Positions 10,346 to 21,407 of a stretch of 64,000 bases of DNA are shown here, one piece after another. The position numbers were made by a program, and so were the translations under genes. The notes under the pieces were generated by a model. The model made no database searches, was not told the DNA's origin, and saw only the letters and a list, made by a program, of their open reading frames with translations. The stretch is from Patella vulgata. Lineage: Eukaryota > Mollusca > Gastropoda > Patellidae. The stretch lies in assembly GCF_932274485.2 (NCBI RefSeq), contig NC_065886.2, positions 36,443,501-36,507,500 of the forward strand, read 5' to 3'. Position 1 is the stretch's first letter. Each line of letters starts with the position of its first letter.

Positions 10346-10545
10346 TTTACTGCACCGACTGGGCTTGTGACGATTGGCTTAGGCTATACAGTATGCTAAG
10401 ATGGAGATTTTGTCCGGACAGCAGTGCTACGGCTTACTCTTATTTCGAATTCCAACTGCTGCGGGGTCTCTTACATGTACGCCAATGTATATACGGGACC
10501 TTGGTTTTTCGTCCCATCCAATCGAATAGACACTGTCCATGTCAG
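10346..10545 (-). mobile_element. SINE family A, 3' half
   Basis: Follows repeat E directly. Shows CGACTGGGCTTGTGACG, TCGAATTCCAACTGC, GTACGCCAATGTATATACGG and GGTTTTTCGTCCCATCC. The linker and head are missing. Confidence 0.88.
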
Positions 10546-10970
10546 GTGTTTTGTGTCTGTTGATGATCACCATTGAGAATATACGTGTGATGACAACCAT
10601 ATCAGAATATATTTCCATCAACTGAACCACAGATAAACAGACTGGTGAGATCTCTTGTCATACCGCTGCCAACTTTCCAATTATGTAATTGTAAATCTTA
10701 CCGATGAAACGTAAATTGTGTGGGTGTCGACTTCATGTTTGAATACGTCATACGTCATACTGATCGGCTTTATGTAAAGTAATGGCAAAAGATTTCCATG
10801 CATGGCAGATTATATACGACAAAATGTCAACGAGATGTATAACACCATTTGACAGATATCCCAACTCGTACAACTGAATCGGCACTGATTTGAGTTTTCA
10901 CAGAACGGCTTCTATAGTTTCACTGTTGTAGATTTACATGTATCATTTTATTCGAGATATACATTCGTTT
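10546..10970. other. No recognised feature
   Basis: No repeat family recognised. A short direct repeat (ACGTCATACGTCATAC) lies near 10745. Confidence 0.45.
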
Positions 10971-10971
10971 G

Positions 10972-11260
10972 GTGTGAAAGTTTATCGGGATTTTCTGGCG
11001 TGGTTCCCCCTAGTCAGTGGTGCAGGACAGAAGGCCTGCTAAGGGACAATGTATATTCGTTCGGATGGGACGAAAAACCGAGGTTTCGTGTACACAGTTG
11101 AGTGCACGTAGTAAAAAATCCCTTGACAGATGGAATTCGATGTAAGAGTAGACCGTAGCACGGCTATCCGGGTACAATTTTCCTCATAGCACATTGTATG
11201 GCCGGTGTATGCCTGTCTTCATTAGCCCAGTCGGAGCAAAACAGTAGAACGATAATATAT
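10972..11260 (+). mobile_element. SINE family A, lacks the tRNA head
   Basis: Starts within the linker (GAAAGTTTATCGGGATTTTC), then CCCCCTAGTCAGTGG, TTCGGATGGGACGAAAAACC, GGAATTCGATGTAAGAGTAG and CAGTCGGAGCAAAACAGTAG. The tail is cut at ACGATAAT, so both ends are damaged. Confidence 0.92.
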
Positions 11261-11533
11261 TCCAAGTTAATTTCACTTATCGAAAATTAATTCGCTTTAA
11301 ATTCTACTTTTAAAGTAAACCTTGAAGTGTGATCGATATTTGCATAAATAGGACATGGAACTAAGCGGATAACTGATAAGGAAGAATTTAGATAGTCATG
11401 TAGTGTAGACCAACAAACACTATTACTCTGTATAAGACCGTTTATCAACCAGATTGAAATTTGCGTCGCACAATTTCTACGGTAATCATAAATTATAACC
11501 TCATTGAAGAGCGTTGCAATCAACTCTATAATT

Positions 11534-11742
11534 GTAGGGGGTTAGGTAGTCGATTGGTTAACGCGTGTGCGTTCGATCAGAAGATTTGTCATTGAGTCAA
11601 GTGGCGTGGTTTCGTTTCCCCGCTTGTACCTGACAAGGAGTAGGGTGGACTGTCCAACCTCATGGGTTTACTCTGCCCCCCCCCCACTGTAAAAGACCCC
11701 CACGCGCAAGCGAATTATTGAAGTAAAATTTCACCATATTTG
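11534..11742 (+). mobile_element. SINE family B, 3' truncated
   Basis: Head GGTAGTCGATTGGTTAACGCG, B box GGTTTCGTTTCCCC, GACAAGGAGTAGGGT, core CCTCATGGGTTTACTC and CGCGCAAGCGAATTATTGAA. Part of the core is replaced by a C tract, and the TTAGTCCCGAAATGACC tail is missing. Confidence 0.9.
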
Positions 11743-11744
11743 TC

Positions 11745-11988
11745 CTGTGGTATACTAAACATTTCTCAAATTTTATATTTATTTGCATGCTCTATTTCGA
11801 ATGTCCACGTTTGAAAAGTGCCAACACATTATTGTTTATATGATCCGCCTATTTTAATTAATAATGAAATAATGATACCAGGTAATCATAGCTAATGAAC
11901 GATAGACGGTTGATCGAGATTTGACGAATGTAATGTTTGAGCAACCGTGGTGAAGTTTGATGTGATATCTATAGAACTAGATTGCTGT
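11745..11988. other. No recognised feature
   Basis: AT-rich, nothing supportable. Confidence 0.4.
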
Positions 11989-11989
11989 G

Positions 11990-12258
11990 GAGACGGATGT
12001 ACGCCATATAGTGTGCTATCAGGAAATTTCGCCTGAACTGCGGCTCTATGGTCTACTCTTATTTCGGATTCCAACCAACAAATGTTCGCTTACGTGCACG
12101 CGAACGTGTCCAAGGAACCACGGTTTTTCCGTCTCATTAGAATGACTAAATACTGCCCTTGACAGCCCCCTTCACCGTCTTTCTCAAGGGGAAACCACGC
12201 TGGAAAATTCTGGGGAACTATGTCGACCAACACCAGGATCTTGTGATCTCCAATCTAC
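11990..12258 (-). mobile_element. SINE family A, lacks both ends
   Basis: Shows ACGCCATATAGTGTGCTATC, CTACTCTTATTTCGGATTCC, GGTTTTTCCGTCTCATT, CTCAAGGGGAAACCACGCTGG and ACCAACACCAGGATC. The 3' tail and the outer head are not present. Confidence 0.88.
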
Positions 12259-12259
12259 A

Positions 12260-12688
12260 TCTGAACAATTGAAAACTGCTTTTGTCATGTGTCGTAATAA
12301 CTATCAAACGTTTGACAAGAAGTGTACCCGGGGTCGTATCCCAGACAAAAAACTACTTCACAATGAAATTATACAATGTCAATAATTTATTTATTCTTTG
12401 ATAAGTTTTCTACGAAAGTCTTTTTAAAGTAAAAAAAAGTATTGTCTAGCCTAACTTGATGAACTGAGTTTTTGGAGTGATTTGACATTTTCATCGGATA
12501 TTGGTTTAGGTGAAGCGTAAGCGGAATATTAAAGAAGTCTATGCGTAAACCTAAGATCATTCTTTCTTTATCACGTTTATATTTTTGAACAAGTGTCCTT
12601 ACATGGCTATTACTTACTTAGAGTTTTTATATGTCTGGCAGATACATGGATAATCAGGGGGTGAACTTTAAAAATAGCATGAGTTATA
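12260..12688. other. No recognised feature
   Basis: AT-rich, no hallmark sequence. Confidence 0.4.
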
Positions 12689-12689
12689 C

Positions 12690-12868
12690 TTATTTATTCA
12701 TTGGATTTTAATAACAGTAGACCTACTTATAAAACTAGACTACACAAGTAGTTATTTATTTGTTGGATTTTAATAAGAGTAGACCTACTTATAAAACGAG
12801 ACTACACAAGTGGTTATTTATTAGTTGAATTTTAAATTCAGTAGTTTACAAACCGAGACTACACAACA
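12690..12868. repeat. Minisatellite, about 61-bp unit, three copies
   Basis: Unit parts TTATTTATTNGTTGGATTTT, AACAGTAGACCTACTTATAA and ACNAGACTACACAAG recur with starts near 12690, 12753 and 12814. The third copy is the most diverged. Confidence 0.85.
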
Positions 12869-13119
12869 GGCATAAATGTAATTATAACTTGTAAATAATG
12901 GCACAGATTTTGTGAAAGGTCAGAAAATACGTGAGATTACATATTATGGATAACCGTGGAATGGTAGCAGGCAGAGTTTGAATCTGCTGAATGTTCCTAC
13001 GGTATGCGTTAAGCGTTAACCAGACTCTAGAAGACTCTACACCTTTTACAACGGAGATGGCCGGAACTGTAAATTACTGTCTTGCCCCACCCCCGCCCCC
13101 ACTTGACTTGCCTCTCTTT

Positions 13120-13200
13120 CACGGCTGGTTCTGCTGGCAAGTTTCTTGGGGCAGATCTTGTCTGCAAAATCACCCTAGGTGGAAGCCGACGTTTCCCACA
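13120..13200 (+). repeat. Dispersed repeat D
   Basis: GGCAAGTTTCTTGGGGCAGA, TTGTCTGCAAAATCACCCTA, GGTGGAAGCCGACGTTT. Shares order and sequence with 19140-19215 and with the complements at 7345 and 59636. A C-rich tract precedes it. Confidence 0.7.
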
Positions 13201-13275
13201 CTACCGAGTTTTACACGAGACTTTGGTTCTCTTGCTTTGCCACTGGCGAGTGAAAAGATGTGAAAATGAAATGGG

Positions 13276-13408
13276 GCTAATGAAATGAAATGGGGTTTAA
13301 CATCCTACTGTTCTGCTCCGAATGGGATATTAAAGAAGGCAACATGGCAAATGAAGACGGCTATACGTCATGCAGTGCAACTGGTTTTCCGTACCATCCA
13401 AACGACTT
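13276..13408 (-). mobile_element. SINE family A, 3' half, inverted partner
   Basis: TGAAATGAAATGGGGTTTAAC, CTACTGTTCTGCTCCGA, ATGAAGACGGCTATACG, then GGTTTTCCGTACCATCC. It meets a plus-strand A half at about 13410, and both are cut at the same region of the element. Confidence 0.85.
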
Positions 13409-13409
13409 T

Positions 13410-13540
13410 GGCGTGTACGTAAATGAACTCATATCAGTTTCAATTCGAAATAAGGGTAGACCGGACAGAATATGGCGTATGTCCGTCTTCATTAGTCAAG
13501 TCAGTGTCGAAAAGTAGAACGTTAAACCCCATTTCATTTC
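13410..13540 (+). mobile_element. SINE family A, 3' half, inverted partner
   Basis: GGCGTGTACGTAAATGAACT, TTCGAAATAAGGGTAGACCG, GGCGTATGTCCGTCTTCATT, GAACGTTAAACCCCATTTC. With the preceding minus copy it forms an imperfect palindrome of about 260 bp. Confidence 0.88.
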
Positions 13541-13544
13541 TTCC

Positions 13545-14370
13545 TACTCTATACAGTTACTAAAACCTCTATAGGATTATAAACATCATGTTTCTATGGG
13601 ACGTCAATATTCTTTTAACGTTATCCAAAAAAAAGGTGGACATTACATAAAAATTCTTGTTTTGGATGGAAATTGCATTCTTTATTTTGATTTAAAACAA
13701 CGGTCTATTTGTCTGATGTCGACGAGATGCGGACAGAATAATGCGTAAAAATGTATTGATGTGGGAAAACGGTATCAACCCAAATAGTTTTTAATGGTGA
13801 CGGATAATGGTATTAAGGTATCACTTGACCTTAACATGGTAGCCATCATTACATATTTTATATGCACAGAACTAAATCTCCGTCCGCCTAAAAGTGATAT
13901 AATAGTACACGCCATTATATCACATTAGATCAACACAATTCTAAACATATTTTGGTATATCACGTATGTATGTGGTGTATCATTAGTAGTGTCTGAGTAT
14001 CCGTTGTCGTGCATAATGTTATTAATTTTTCAAATATGAAAACTGTGACTGCTAATGTCTTCGGACCCAAAGTTAACTTCTAGCCAGTACCCCTGACTTC
14101 CGAATTCGAATTCGAAACTATCGCTGTATTTGACGAAAAGTCGGACTAGATGTAGTGTGTGCTTATACGTGTTGGAACTCCCGGTTTTATTATACTGGTG
14201 GTTGCTGGAGGGTAATCTTACAATATTGTGCTAATTGCTTGATTTTTTTATTTTGAATTCATTTATGAAGAAGTTTAATTATGAACGCTTGGGCCTAAAA
14301 CGTTTTACTTTATGATACTTTCGATCATCTCCGGTATAGTCCACTGTTAGAATTTCCAGTCAGATCAATC
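13545..14370. other. No recognised repeat; possible upstream region
   Basis: AT-rich sequence without repeat hallmarks, leading into the TATA-containing candidate first exon. Confidence 0.4.
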
Positions 14371-14376
14371 GCAAAG

Positions 14377-14384
14377 TATAAAAA
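14377..14384 (+). promoter_or_regulatory. Candidate TATA box
   Basis: TATAAAAA in a locally more GC-rich setting (CGCAAAG before, CCGGAACG after). A start of transcription about 30 bp downstream would give a leader of about 150 nt to the ATG at 14557. The sequence is suggestive only. Confidence 0.3.
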
Positions 14385-14556
14385 CCGGAACGAAATCAGA
14401 TTGGACATAAGACCAGCAATATGTAGTGGGTGTGTGTTAACGAATTCTTTCTGTATTTTTGTTGGTTCTTTAACTAAACTTGTTTTTGTTATTTTCAGTA
14501 ACCAGTTGTTTGCCTATTGAGAAGACACCGTGAGTTGTAGTATATAACTAACAACA

Positions 14557-14606
14557 ATGTTGACCACGACAACAACAATTCTGTCGCTGTTATTGACTTA
14601 TCTAAG
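14557..14606 (+). CDS. Candidate first coding exon with signal-peptide-like start
   Basis: The ATG follows AACA. The short frame reads MLTTTTTILSLLLTYL, a hydrophobic stretch of the kind seen at secreted-protein starts, and ends at AAG|GTAGGG, an acceptable splice donor. Reading through the donor hits a stop at once, as expected for an intron. A T-rich acceptor (TTTTTGTTATTTTCAG) ends at 14498, so this could also be a second exon whose first part is untranslated. No downstream exon with matching phase was identified. Chance occurrence is quite possible. Confidence 0.2.
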
Positions 14607-14704
14607 GTAGGGAATTTTTGTATCAAAGAGAGGGGAGGGGGTTCATAAATGAAACAAATATAGCCACTTATTTAACTTTATATGTAACCGGTTCAAATTT
14701 TATT

Positions 14705-15375
14705 CTTAAAACATGCTAAAACTATACGCGACACCATCTTAAAACATGACAAAACATAACATCATACTAAAAGATGTCAAAAACATAACATCATCTTAAA
14801 ACATGCTAAAACTATACACGTCACCATCTTAAAACATGATAAAACATAACATCATACTAAAATATGTAAAAAAACATGACATCATCTTAAAACATGCTAC
14901 AATTATACATGACACCATCTTAAAACATGACAAAACATAACATCATACTAAAAGATGTCAAAACATGACATCATCTTAAAACATGCTAAAACTATACACG
15001 ACACCATCTTAAACATGACAAAACAAAACATATGTCAAAAACATGACATCATTTTAAAACATGTCAAACACGACAGTATCTTAAAACATGACAGTATCTT
15101 AAAACTTTTCAACACATGACATTAATTTATAACATAACATGGCATCATCTTATAAAACAGGACATCGTCTTATAAAACAGGGCATTATCTTATAAAATGA
15201 CACATTTTAGATGGTGCCAGACAAATGACATCGTCTTATAGTCTGCCAAAACATGCTAAAACATTACATCACCTTAAAACATTACATCACCTTAAAACAT
15301 GCCATCTTCTTAAAACATGCCAAAACGTGACATCATCTGAAACATGACCAAACTGACATCATCTTAAAAACTATA
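14705..15375. repeat. Minisatellite with 90-bp higher-order unit
   Basis: ACATGCTAAAACTATAC recurs at 14711, 14801, 14892 and 14981, a period of 89-91 bp. Each higher-order unit holds three shorter sub-units built on CATCTTAAAACATG, CATAACATCATACTAAAA and GATGTCAAAACATGAC. After about 15050 the order breaks down into irregular 25-50 bp sub-units. Confidence 0.9.
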
Positions 15376-15443
15376 TATTGGATAATAAACAAATATAAAA
15401 ATATAACAGGTGGTAATTTAACCAATGTAATTATATCTTTTCC

Positions 15444-15728
15444 TTAATAAAAACTGGGGACCGGGTGGTCGAATGGTTAACGTATGCGCGTTGGATGATA
15501 AGATCTGTCAGCGAGTCAAGTGACGTTGTTTCGATTTCCCGATTGTAGTTGACAAGGAGTATGGTCGCCTGTCCAACCTCGTGGGATTTCTCTGGATCTT
15601 CCGATTTCCTCCCACTGCTAAAGACAATTAATTATTAAAATAAAATTTAACCAGATGTTAGTCCCGAAATGACCTAGCTTGTGTCGAGTTGACGTTAAAC
15701 CCCATTTTTCTCTCTTTAATCAGAACTG
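15444..15728 (+). mobile_element. SINE family B with target-site duplications
   Basis: Head GGTGGTCGAATGGTTAACG, GGTTTCGATT-like B box (here TTGTTTCGATTTCCC), TGTCCAACCTCGTGGGATTT core, TTAGTCCCGAAATGACCTAG, GTTGACGTTAAACCCC. The short gap after CCCACTGCTAAAGAC has lost the CGCGCAAGCG block. TTAATAAAAACTG (15444-15456) and TTAATCAGAACTG (15716-15728) look like an aged 13-bp duplication. Confidence 0.93.
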
Positions 15729-15729
15729 A

Positions 15730-16500
15730 AAGCATCTATGTTATCAGATGTTGTGAAAACAATAACAAACGTCCACAGTGTAGATTATGACTGAGACTGA
15801 GGTTAATTGTTTGATCTAACTGCTACCACGGTCGACATGCAGTAAGACTGTAATGGCTTCTATCTCTAAATCTGTAAATTATAGCCCAGGAAGACACCAT
15901 GATGCATTATCTCGTATGAATATGATTTCAATTATACAAGATATGTTGGATATTATTCTCAATACACATTGATTATCATACAGTTCTCTTTATATATTCA
16001 TTGTATTCACAACAATCAACAGTTGATGGTTTTTACCAAGATTATATATTAAATATTAAAAATCAATATCACCTATTAATGAAATGTTGATTTTGCTGGC
16101 GTTACGAAGGTTGGGATAGGAACTGGAAAAATATCAAGACAGCAGTAGGGGAAAACAGATAGCTAATTAATTACATAATAAAATGTTTTATGGAGGAAAG
16201 ATTGAAAACATTACGACAACTGCAAATCCCAATAGCGTACAAACAGTACATGGACAGCCGATATTTATGGTGGGTAGTTATTTCGGACGGAGTAAACATG
16301 TGGTTTATATGATAAGTTATCTTTAATAAAGCTGTATGATTATTTGTGATATGTAGGAGGACAAGACACAGGACAAAACATGGCCAATATTCACCTACCA
16401 TCATTAAACCAGAATTATTTCCATCATATAAATCACCTGTCCTTGTCTAAAACACGGTCAGTCTATGCGCCGATTTAGGGTCATTAAGTTTGTTTTTTTT
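15730..16500. other. No recognised feature
   Basis: AT-rich; a 77-codon minus-strand frame (16171-16404) matches nothing I know. Confidence 0.4.
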
Positions 16501-16502
16501 AG

Positions 16503-16697
16503 ACTTGCCAGTGCGAGGGGGGGGGGGGGTAGCGTCTAGTCTTGAAAGACCGGAGTCCCGTATTCTCGTTGAAATGCATGTAAACGAATTATTGAAAAGC
16601 AGTAGAAATCGCTCTCATAGCACACTGCATGGAGTATACTCGTCTTTATCACCTCGGTTGGTGCAGTAAAGTAGGTTGTTAAACCCTATTTTATTTT
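16503..16697 (+). mobile_element. SINE family A, degenerate
   Basis: CTTGCCAGTGCGAG, a long G run, AGCGTCTAGTC, CCGGAGTCCCGTATTC, CTCATAGCACACTGCATGG, GTCTTTATCACC, GCAGTAAAGTAGG and GTTAAACCCTATTTTATTTT. Strongly diverged, with the head absent. Confidence 0.8.
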
Positions 16698-16699
16698 TT

Positions 16700-17375
16700 T
16701 GTTTTGGAAATCATGTGAATAACATATTGAATTCGATCAGGTCATGAACTTTACGGTCATTTAATTATCCCGATCTGGCTCTGATTCTGTTCCACAGAAA
16801 GGTCAGCTTTACTTGCTTCCATTTTTATATGTCTGGGGATGCAGCTAATTAGGGAACAGAATTTGGAAGTCGAATGGCATTGTTGATGTCCTAGATCTTT
16901 CATTCGACTTGTAATGTGCCTCATTCTGTTCAGATAAAAACTATCTGAAGGCATAAGAAGACTTAAGTCCTGTTTGTTAATTTGAATCAATCGCTGAAAG
17001 AATTCAGATTAGTGAACATATATTAATATTCACCATCTTAAATGGGAACCAGACATGTCAATTGACTTTCTGAATGAAGTAGAACACTTGGGTAGACATT
17101 GCTTCTTAGCTAACCTTATCTCAATGAGTTTTACTAAGACCCCTAAGAGCCGATATGTTAATTTGCCTTGTGAATGTCTTGCATTTTTAAAATGAATAGA
17201 GAACAATTGTGTCTCATTTTAAACCCATTGATCAGCCTCTTGAATAATTTAGCGCTATCTCGACTCGGCCTTGTAGAATTTCCTTCGAGAATTTCTCAAG
17301 TAATATTATGGCACTCTCAGAAGATGTTGTTAAAGTGCAGGAGGTTGTGGAATTATTGTTAATTAATGAGAGGAA
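16700..17375 (-). other. Unrecognised minus-strand open stretches
   Basis: On the minus strand a 77-codon frame (16990 to 16757) follows a TTCTTTCAG acceptor-like sequence, and another open stretch runs from about 17360 to 17235. Between them are several stops. Residues are rich in Ser, Leu and Lys, with a few Cys and His, and match no family I know. Could be a decayed retrocopy or chance. Confidence 0.25.
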
Positions 17376-17642
17376 AAGCTTGTAGTCAAAATACAAACCC
17401 CCGTGGTTCAACTCGGCAAATTCGCGTAACGACTGTTACCCTCGCATAAATCAGAAACTGTTCATAAATTAAGAGGGTGGGTCTTATGAAGTGTGGGGGG
17501 GGGGGGGGCACCAGAGTGCCCAGAGAAAACCCACGAGGTTAGGAAGACGAGGTCCTGAACAGTAGTCAAAATTCAAACCCCCGTGGTTCAACTCGGCAAA
17601 TTCGTGTAACGACTGTTGCCCTCGCATAAATCAGAAACTTTT
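17376..17642. repeat. Direct duplication, unit about 190 bp
   Basis: GTAGTCAAAATACAAACCCC through TCGCATAAATCAGAAACTG (starting about 17382) recurs from about 17570 with about 95% identity. The spacer between the copies carries a minus-oriented B-like core (GAGAAAACCCACGAGGTTAG) after a long G run. Confidence 0.85.
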
Positions 17643-17850
17643 CATAACTTAATAGTAAGTGCAGGAGGACCGCACTACACGTAAAACAAAAATCTACACG
17701 ATAAACCTGCGGACAAGGCAGAGAATAGACATTGCACCAAATAAAAAAATATCAAATCAAGTGAATGGATCCGGGGGCCAACCGTAAGAGTCTACTGCAC
17801 TGTACAGTCCCGGGCCTGCAGTGTCACAGACTTCACCCAAATTTGAAAAC
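17643..17850 (+). repeat. Dispersed repeat C
   Basis: AATAGTAAGTGCAGGAGGAC, CGCACTACACGTAAAAC, ATATCAAATCAAGTGAATGG, ATCCGGG, CTGTACAGTCCCGGGCC, AGACTTCACCCAAA. Matches 34376-34560 over most of its length. No tRNA-like head or coding sequence seen. Confidence 0.8.
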
Positions 17851-17914
17851 AATCAGAAATACAAAAAGACCTAACAGAAATAATGCGACCAATCTTGACA
17901 GAGTGTGAGTGTTA

Positions 17915-18060
17915 TAAAATGGGAGGAAACCTGAGTGCCCAGAGAAAACCCACGAGGTTAGGAAGGCGAGGTAACTCCTTTTCCCTTAAAAACCTGGGGT
18001 CGAAACAGTGCCTTCCATATATTAATAAGACTTTAAGTCCACAGTGTCCAGGTCATTATG
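17915..18060 (-). mobile_element. B-like SINE core, variant
   Basis: GGGAGGAAACCTGAGTGCCC, AGAGAAAACCCACGAGGTTA, GGAAGGCGAGGTAACTCC, then GGGGTCGAAACAGTGCC. Core of B in reverse with a different region on the head side. It repeats the core found at 17490-17560. Confidence 0.7.
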
Positions 18061-18064
18061 GACT

Positions 18065-18235
18065 AGGAAAGGTAAGCATTCTCCGCCTCACGTCCAACAA
18101 CACCCTCTTTTAATTAAATTGTACTGCTTTTTAAAAAATAGTATTTTATTCTATTGGAGCTCATAGATTGTTTCTTGAGAGCTGGAAATTCATTTCTCTT
18201 ACTACTTACTAGGTAATTTTTTTGAGTATACCGTA
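18065..18235. other. No recognised feature
   Basis: AT-rich, nothing supportable. Confidence 0.4.
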
Positions 18236-18237
18236 GA

Positions 18238-18335
18238 ATCATGTGAAAACCCACGAGGATATGCTGGCACAAGTGTGGTGTCGAGCCCAAGACACATAAG
18301 TAACGTCAGTGCCAACCACCGGGCCCACAGCCGCT
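18238..18335 (-). mobile_element. B-like SINE core fragment
   Basis: GTGAAAACCCACGAGGATAT and a later GTGTCGAGCCCAAGACAC-like B-box side, resembling the variant cores at 7755 and 17915. Confidence 0.5.
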
Positions 18336-18858
18336 CTCGATGGCTCTGGGTAACTTACCTTATGATCTACAGTACGCCTAATTAAGTTATATACCTCACA
18401 ATAAATATAATTCTGTGTATTCTGATATTCCCACAGAACCAGAGAAACACAGCTGGGTATCTGATGACGATATCTATCTTAACCCAATAACGACCGCCAT
18501 TAGCTTTATATTTTATCATTGAACTTTAAATGCTTAGCAAAAAAACCCAACCCTTTTTATATCCTCAGTTCTACTAAACTAGATTTCCAACTTAAACATC
18601 AGCTAATCTGGTTATTCACTTAATAAAGTTAAAGCTTCCAGTCATGTAAATATGTAACGTTTTATTTAAGTGCTAAAGCGGGGAATCTGCTTTGACGTGT
18701 AGTTCTTCATAATTTTTCTGTCGGGAACTCATCGAGGTCACTTATGAATTAGGGCATTATTATATTTGAATAGGTATTATAGATATTGAGATAAAGGGTG
18801 TTTTTATATTTATTATTGTTTTGAAATCCCAATCAGCACGTAGAATAAAAGAACCGTA
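18336..18858. other. No recognised feature
   Basis: AT-rich sequence without repeats or frames of note. Confidence 0.4.
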
Positions 18859-18860
18859 TA

Positions 18861-18985
18861 AATGAAATGAGGTTTAACGTACTACTTTTCTGCACGGTAT
18901 GGGCTAATGAATACGGACTCTTAATTCGAATTCCAACTGTCAAGGGTTATTTTACGTGCCCGCCAATGTGTAAACGGGTCTCTAA
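18861..18985 (-). mobile_element. SINE family A, 3' part with deletion
   Basis: AAATGAAATGAGGTTTAACG, CTACTTTTCTGCACGG, ATGGGCTAATGAATACGG then directly ATTCGAATTCCAACTG and TTTTACGTGCCCGCCAATG. About 60 bp between the CGG and ATTCG blocks, present in full copies, is deleted. Confidence 0.88.
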
Positions 18986-19139
18986 AATAAGAATGGTTGA
19001 AATGTGGTTTATTCATCTGAGCTTCTCCTTTGCATGAATTTTACCTTGGACGCTGCCCTACAAAAGGCATTGTGTCTTTTTTTTTAAGGAAACGGAATCG
19101 AATAGGCCTTCGAATCAATACCAGGCTGAACTAAGCCTA

Positions 19140-19215
19140 TCTTGTGGCTTTTCTGGCGAGTTTCTTAGGAAACACTTGTCTGCGATAACACCCATGGTGG
19201 AAGCGGAAGTAAAAC
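19140..19215 (+). repeat. Dispersed repeat D
   Basis: TTCTGGCGAGTTTCTTAGG, ACTTGTCTGCGATAACACCC, GGTGGAAGCGGAAGTAAAAC. Same order as at 13120. A short GCCACCGTGGCTCC piece, resembling the head of SINE A, lies just downstream at about 19280. Confidence 0.7.
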
Positions 19216-19219
19216 CCTA

Positions 19220-21404
19220 CGACCGAACGGACCCAGGGTCGTCTAGTACGTGAAACAGTGCCATGTGCAAAAAGCCACCGTGGCTCCATGTCTAGACAGA
19301 GTAAGTACGACGACCGGAAGTCTGGACTTGAGTTTATTTGAAAATACAAATAACCAATGAAATGCGCGAGGATTAACTCTTGAGTTTGCAGCGTTACCCG
19401 TTTCATGTCATTTGGGGAGGGCGTAAACGGTAAAGCACTCTTTAAAGGGGTGGATATACATTTATTTTATAAAATAATGATGCTGTTTTGTTGTTGTTTT
19501 TTAAAAATAAAATGAATATAATGTTAGTGTGTAGGTTGATACGAGGCCACGCACAAGCTGTAAACTAAATTATTTAATGTAATAAAAATCATCGGTGCAC
19601 ATTCTAGATATTCCCTTAGGTAGTTTAATAGTGGAGATAGCACGTCTTCTATCTCGTACATTTAACAAACAAAAAACAACTATTCGTGATCTTGGTTGAA
19701 TTTGATTCATTTTCCATGTTCGGTGGCTAATCATTAGGATAATATAAGGGTTTTAACGATGTGTTTATAATGAAAATCAAGACATTTCCACTTTATGGCT
19801 CAGAGAAATGATCATATCACCGTTAATAGAAATTACTCAATCTGAAAAACTTTCCAGTGTGATAGCTGTTAATATTGGAGCTGACAATGCGGTGCATCAT
19901 GATGACTTTTCGCGAGTGCGGACTGACATGGACCTCGTCCAAAGATATTTGACAATTGACAACCGTGTATTATTACATCGTATCCATGTTCATAAATAAT
20001 TTTTGTGGACCCCAGCATGATATTAAAGCGTAATAAAATAAAAAAAATTAAGTTGTGTTAAATATCGAAATAATATTCGCGGTGAATGTTGAACTAAATT
20101 ATTGAATTCCTAAATTTCGACAAAAAACTATGTGGAGGTTTTGTCCAGATTCGAATCCGACGATGGTCTGTTTTCATGGGGTACTGTTGAAAGCTTAACC
20201 GTATATCTGTATATGCTGAATCACATTGTGCATACAATGACACATGAGCATACGTGATACAACTGTATAGTCCACTCGTCCTACAAGTCCCGATTTCTAA
20301 AGCACGACTTGACACAAGTAAAATTAGGTCCATAATTGTATTAATTTGCATTTCCTCCGCAGAAAAGAAAACTGGAAACAGTATGCTGGCTTATCTCGGT
20401 AACGTTTATAACTGAGTAGCCGCTACCCCACCTCACCTCCGTATCTCATCCCCTCTCTTCTACCCATATCAGTAAATCAAAGAAGTGGTCATCTTGGTTC
20501 AATAAGAGTTATTCATTAGACGATGTTAATTTTACTAATGATGATTGCAGTTCTACTCGTCTTATCAAATTATAAATCAGAGCACTGAGTCAAACCAGCG
20601 TCTCGTTAAAACTCCATTACATTGTGGCCACAGGTCACTCATTGACCAGTAATCACTAACATCCGGTCTCTTATTGGTACACCAATAAATCTTACGTGAC
20701 CTAGATAGTCTTGATCAGTGTAGACACAACCCACATATTATACAGTATACCATCGTTCTTTACAGACTTATAATATGACAGATATTGGATTATCAGAATC
20801 TTATAGTCTTAATACTCTCTCACTCATTTTCTCTACTAAAGGATACCACTATCCCACTGAAAGGAAATGTTTTAAGAACCATTTGTTGCTATGGTTTTTA
20901 GATATTGGTACTTCCAATCTTAGACTCGACTTCATGTTATTGAATTATCAGGAGAAAAGTATTTGTCGATCTTAAAAGAGTACTCACTAATCGAAGACCA
21001 ACTTCCTCTATATTATAAGGCGCAATTGTGATTTTATGGATGTTTTACGAGGCAAAAAATCATCACCGTGAATATGCATTCTCTTGTGAACTCATCATAA
21101 AATAATTGAGCTATCGGTTGGCAAAATCATATGATTTTTGTATTTCTGGTGGTCATTCTAATCTCTGAATCATTCATTAATTATTAGTGACACTAACGTC
21201 TATTGGGCACAAGAAAAAAATTGTCATTCAAAACGATGGTTTTATTAGACACTTTTTTTCTATGTGCTTTGAGGAACATTTTACTGGGACAGAGGCGCTA
21301 CGTCATACGTCTATTTTGATGTGTCATTACTACCAATGGCATACACTGAAACTCGGTTTGTCGCAACCTCCACAAAACTTGAAAACAGTACATTTATATT
21401 GTAT
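19220..21404. other. No recognised feature
   Basis: Long AT-rich stretch lacking SINE blocks. Open frames at 19808-19999 (63 codons), 20094-20351 (minus, 85 codons, several Cys) and 20775-20975 (66 codons) match no known family. ATTGGTACACCAAT, a palindrome of two CCAAT-type motifs, lies near 20680. Confidence 0.4.
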
Positions 21405-21407
21405 ATA

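Noticed and set aside
16757-16990. Minus-strand 77-codon frame after an acceptor-like sequence as a terminal exon
   Set aside because: Neighbouring open stretches are interrupted by stops and no family is recognisable, so it is not called a gene.
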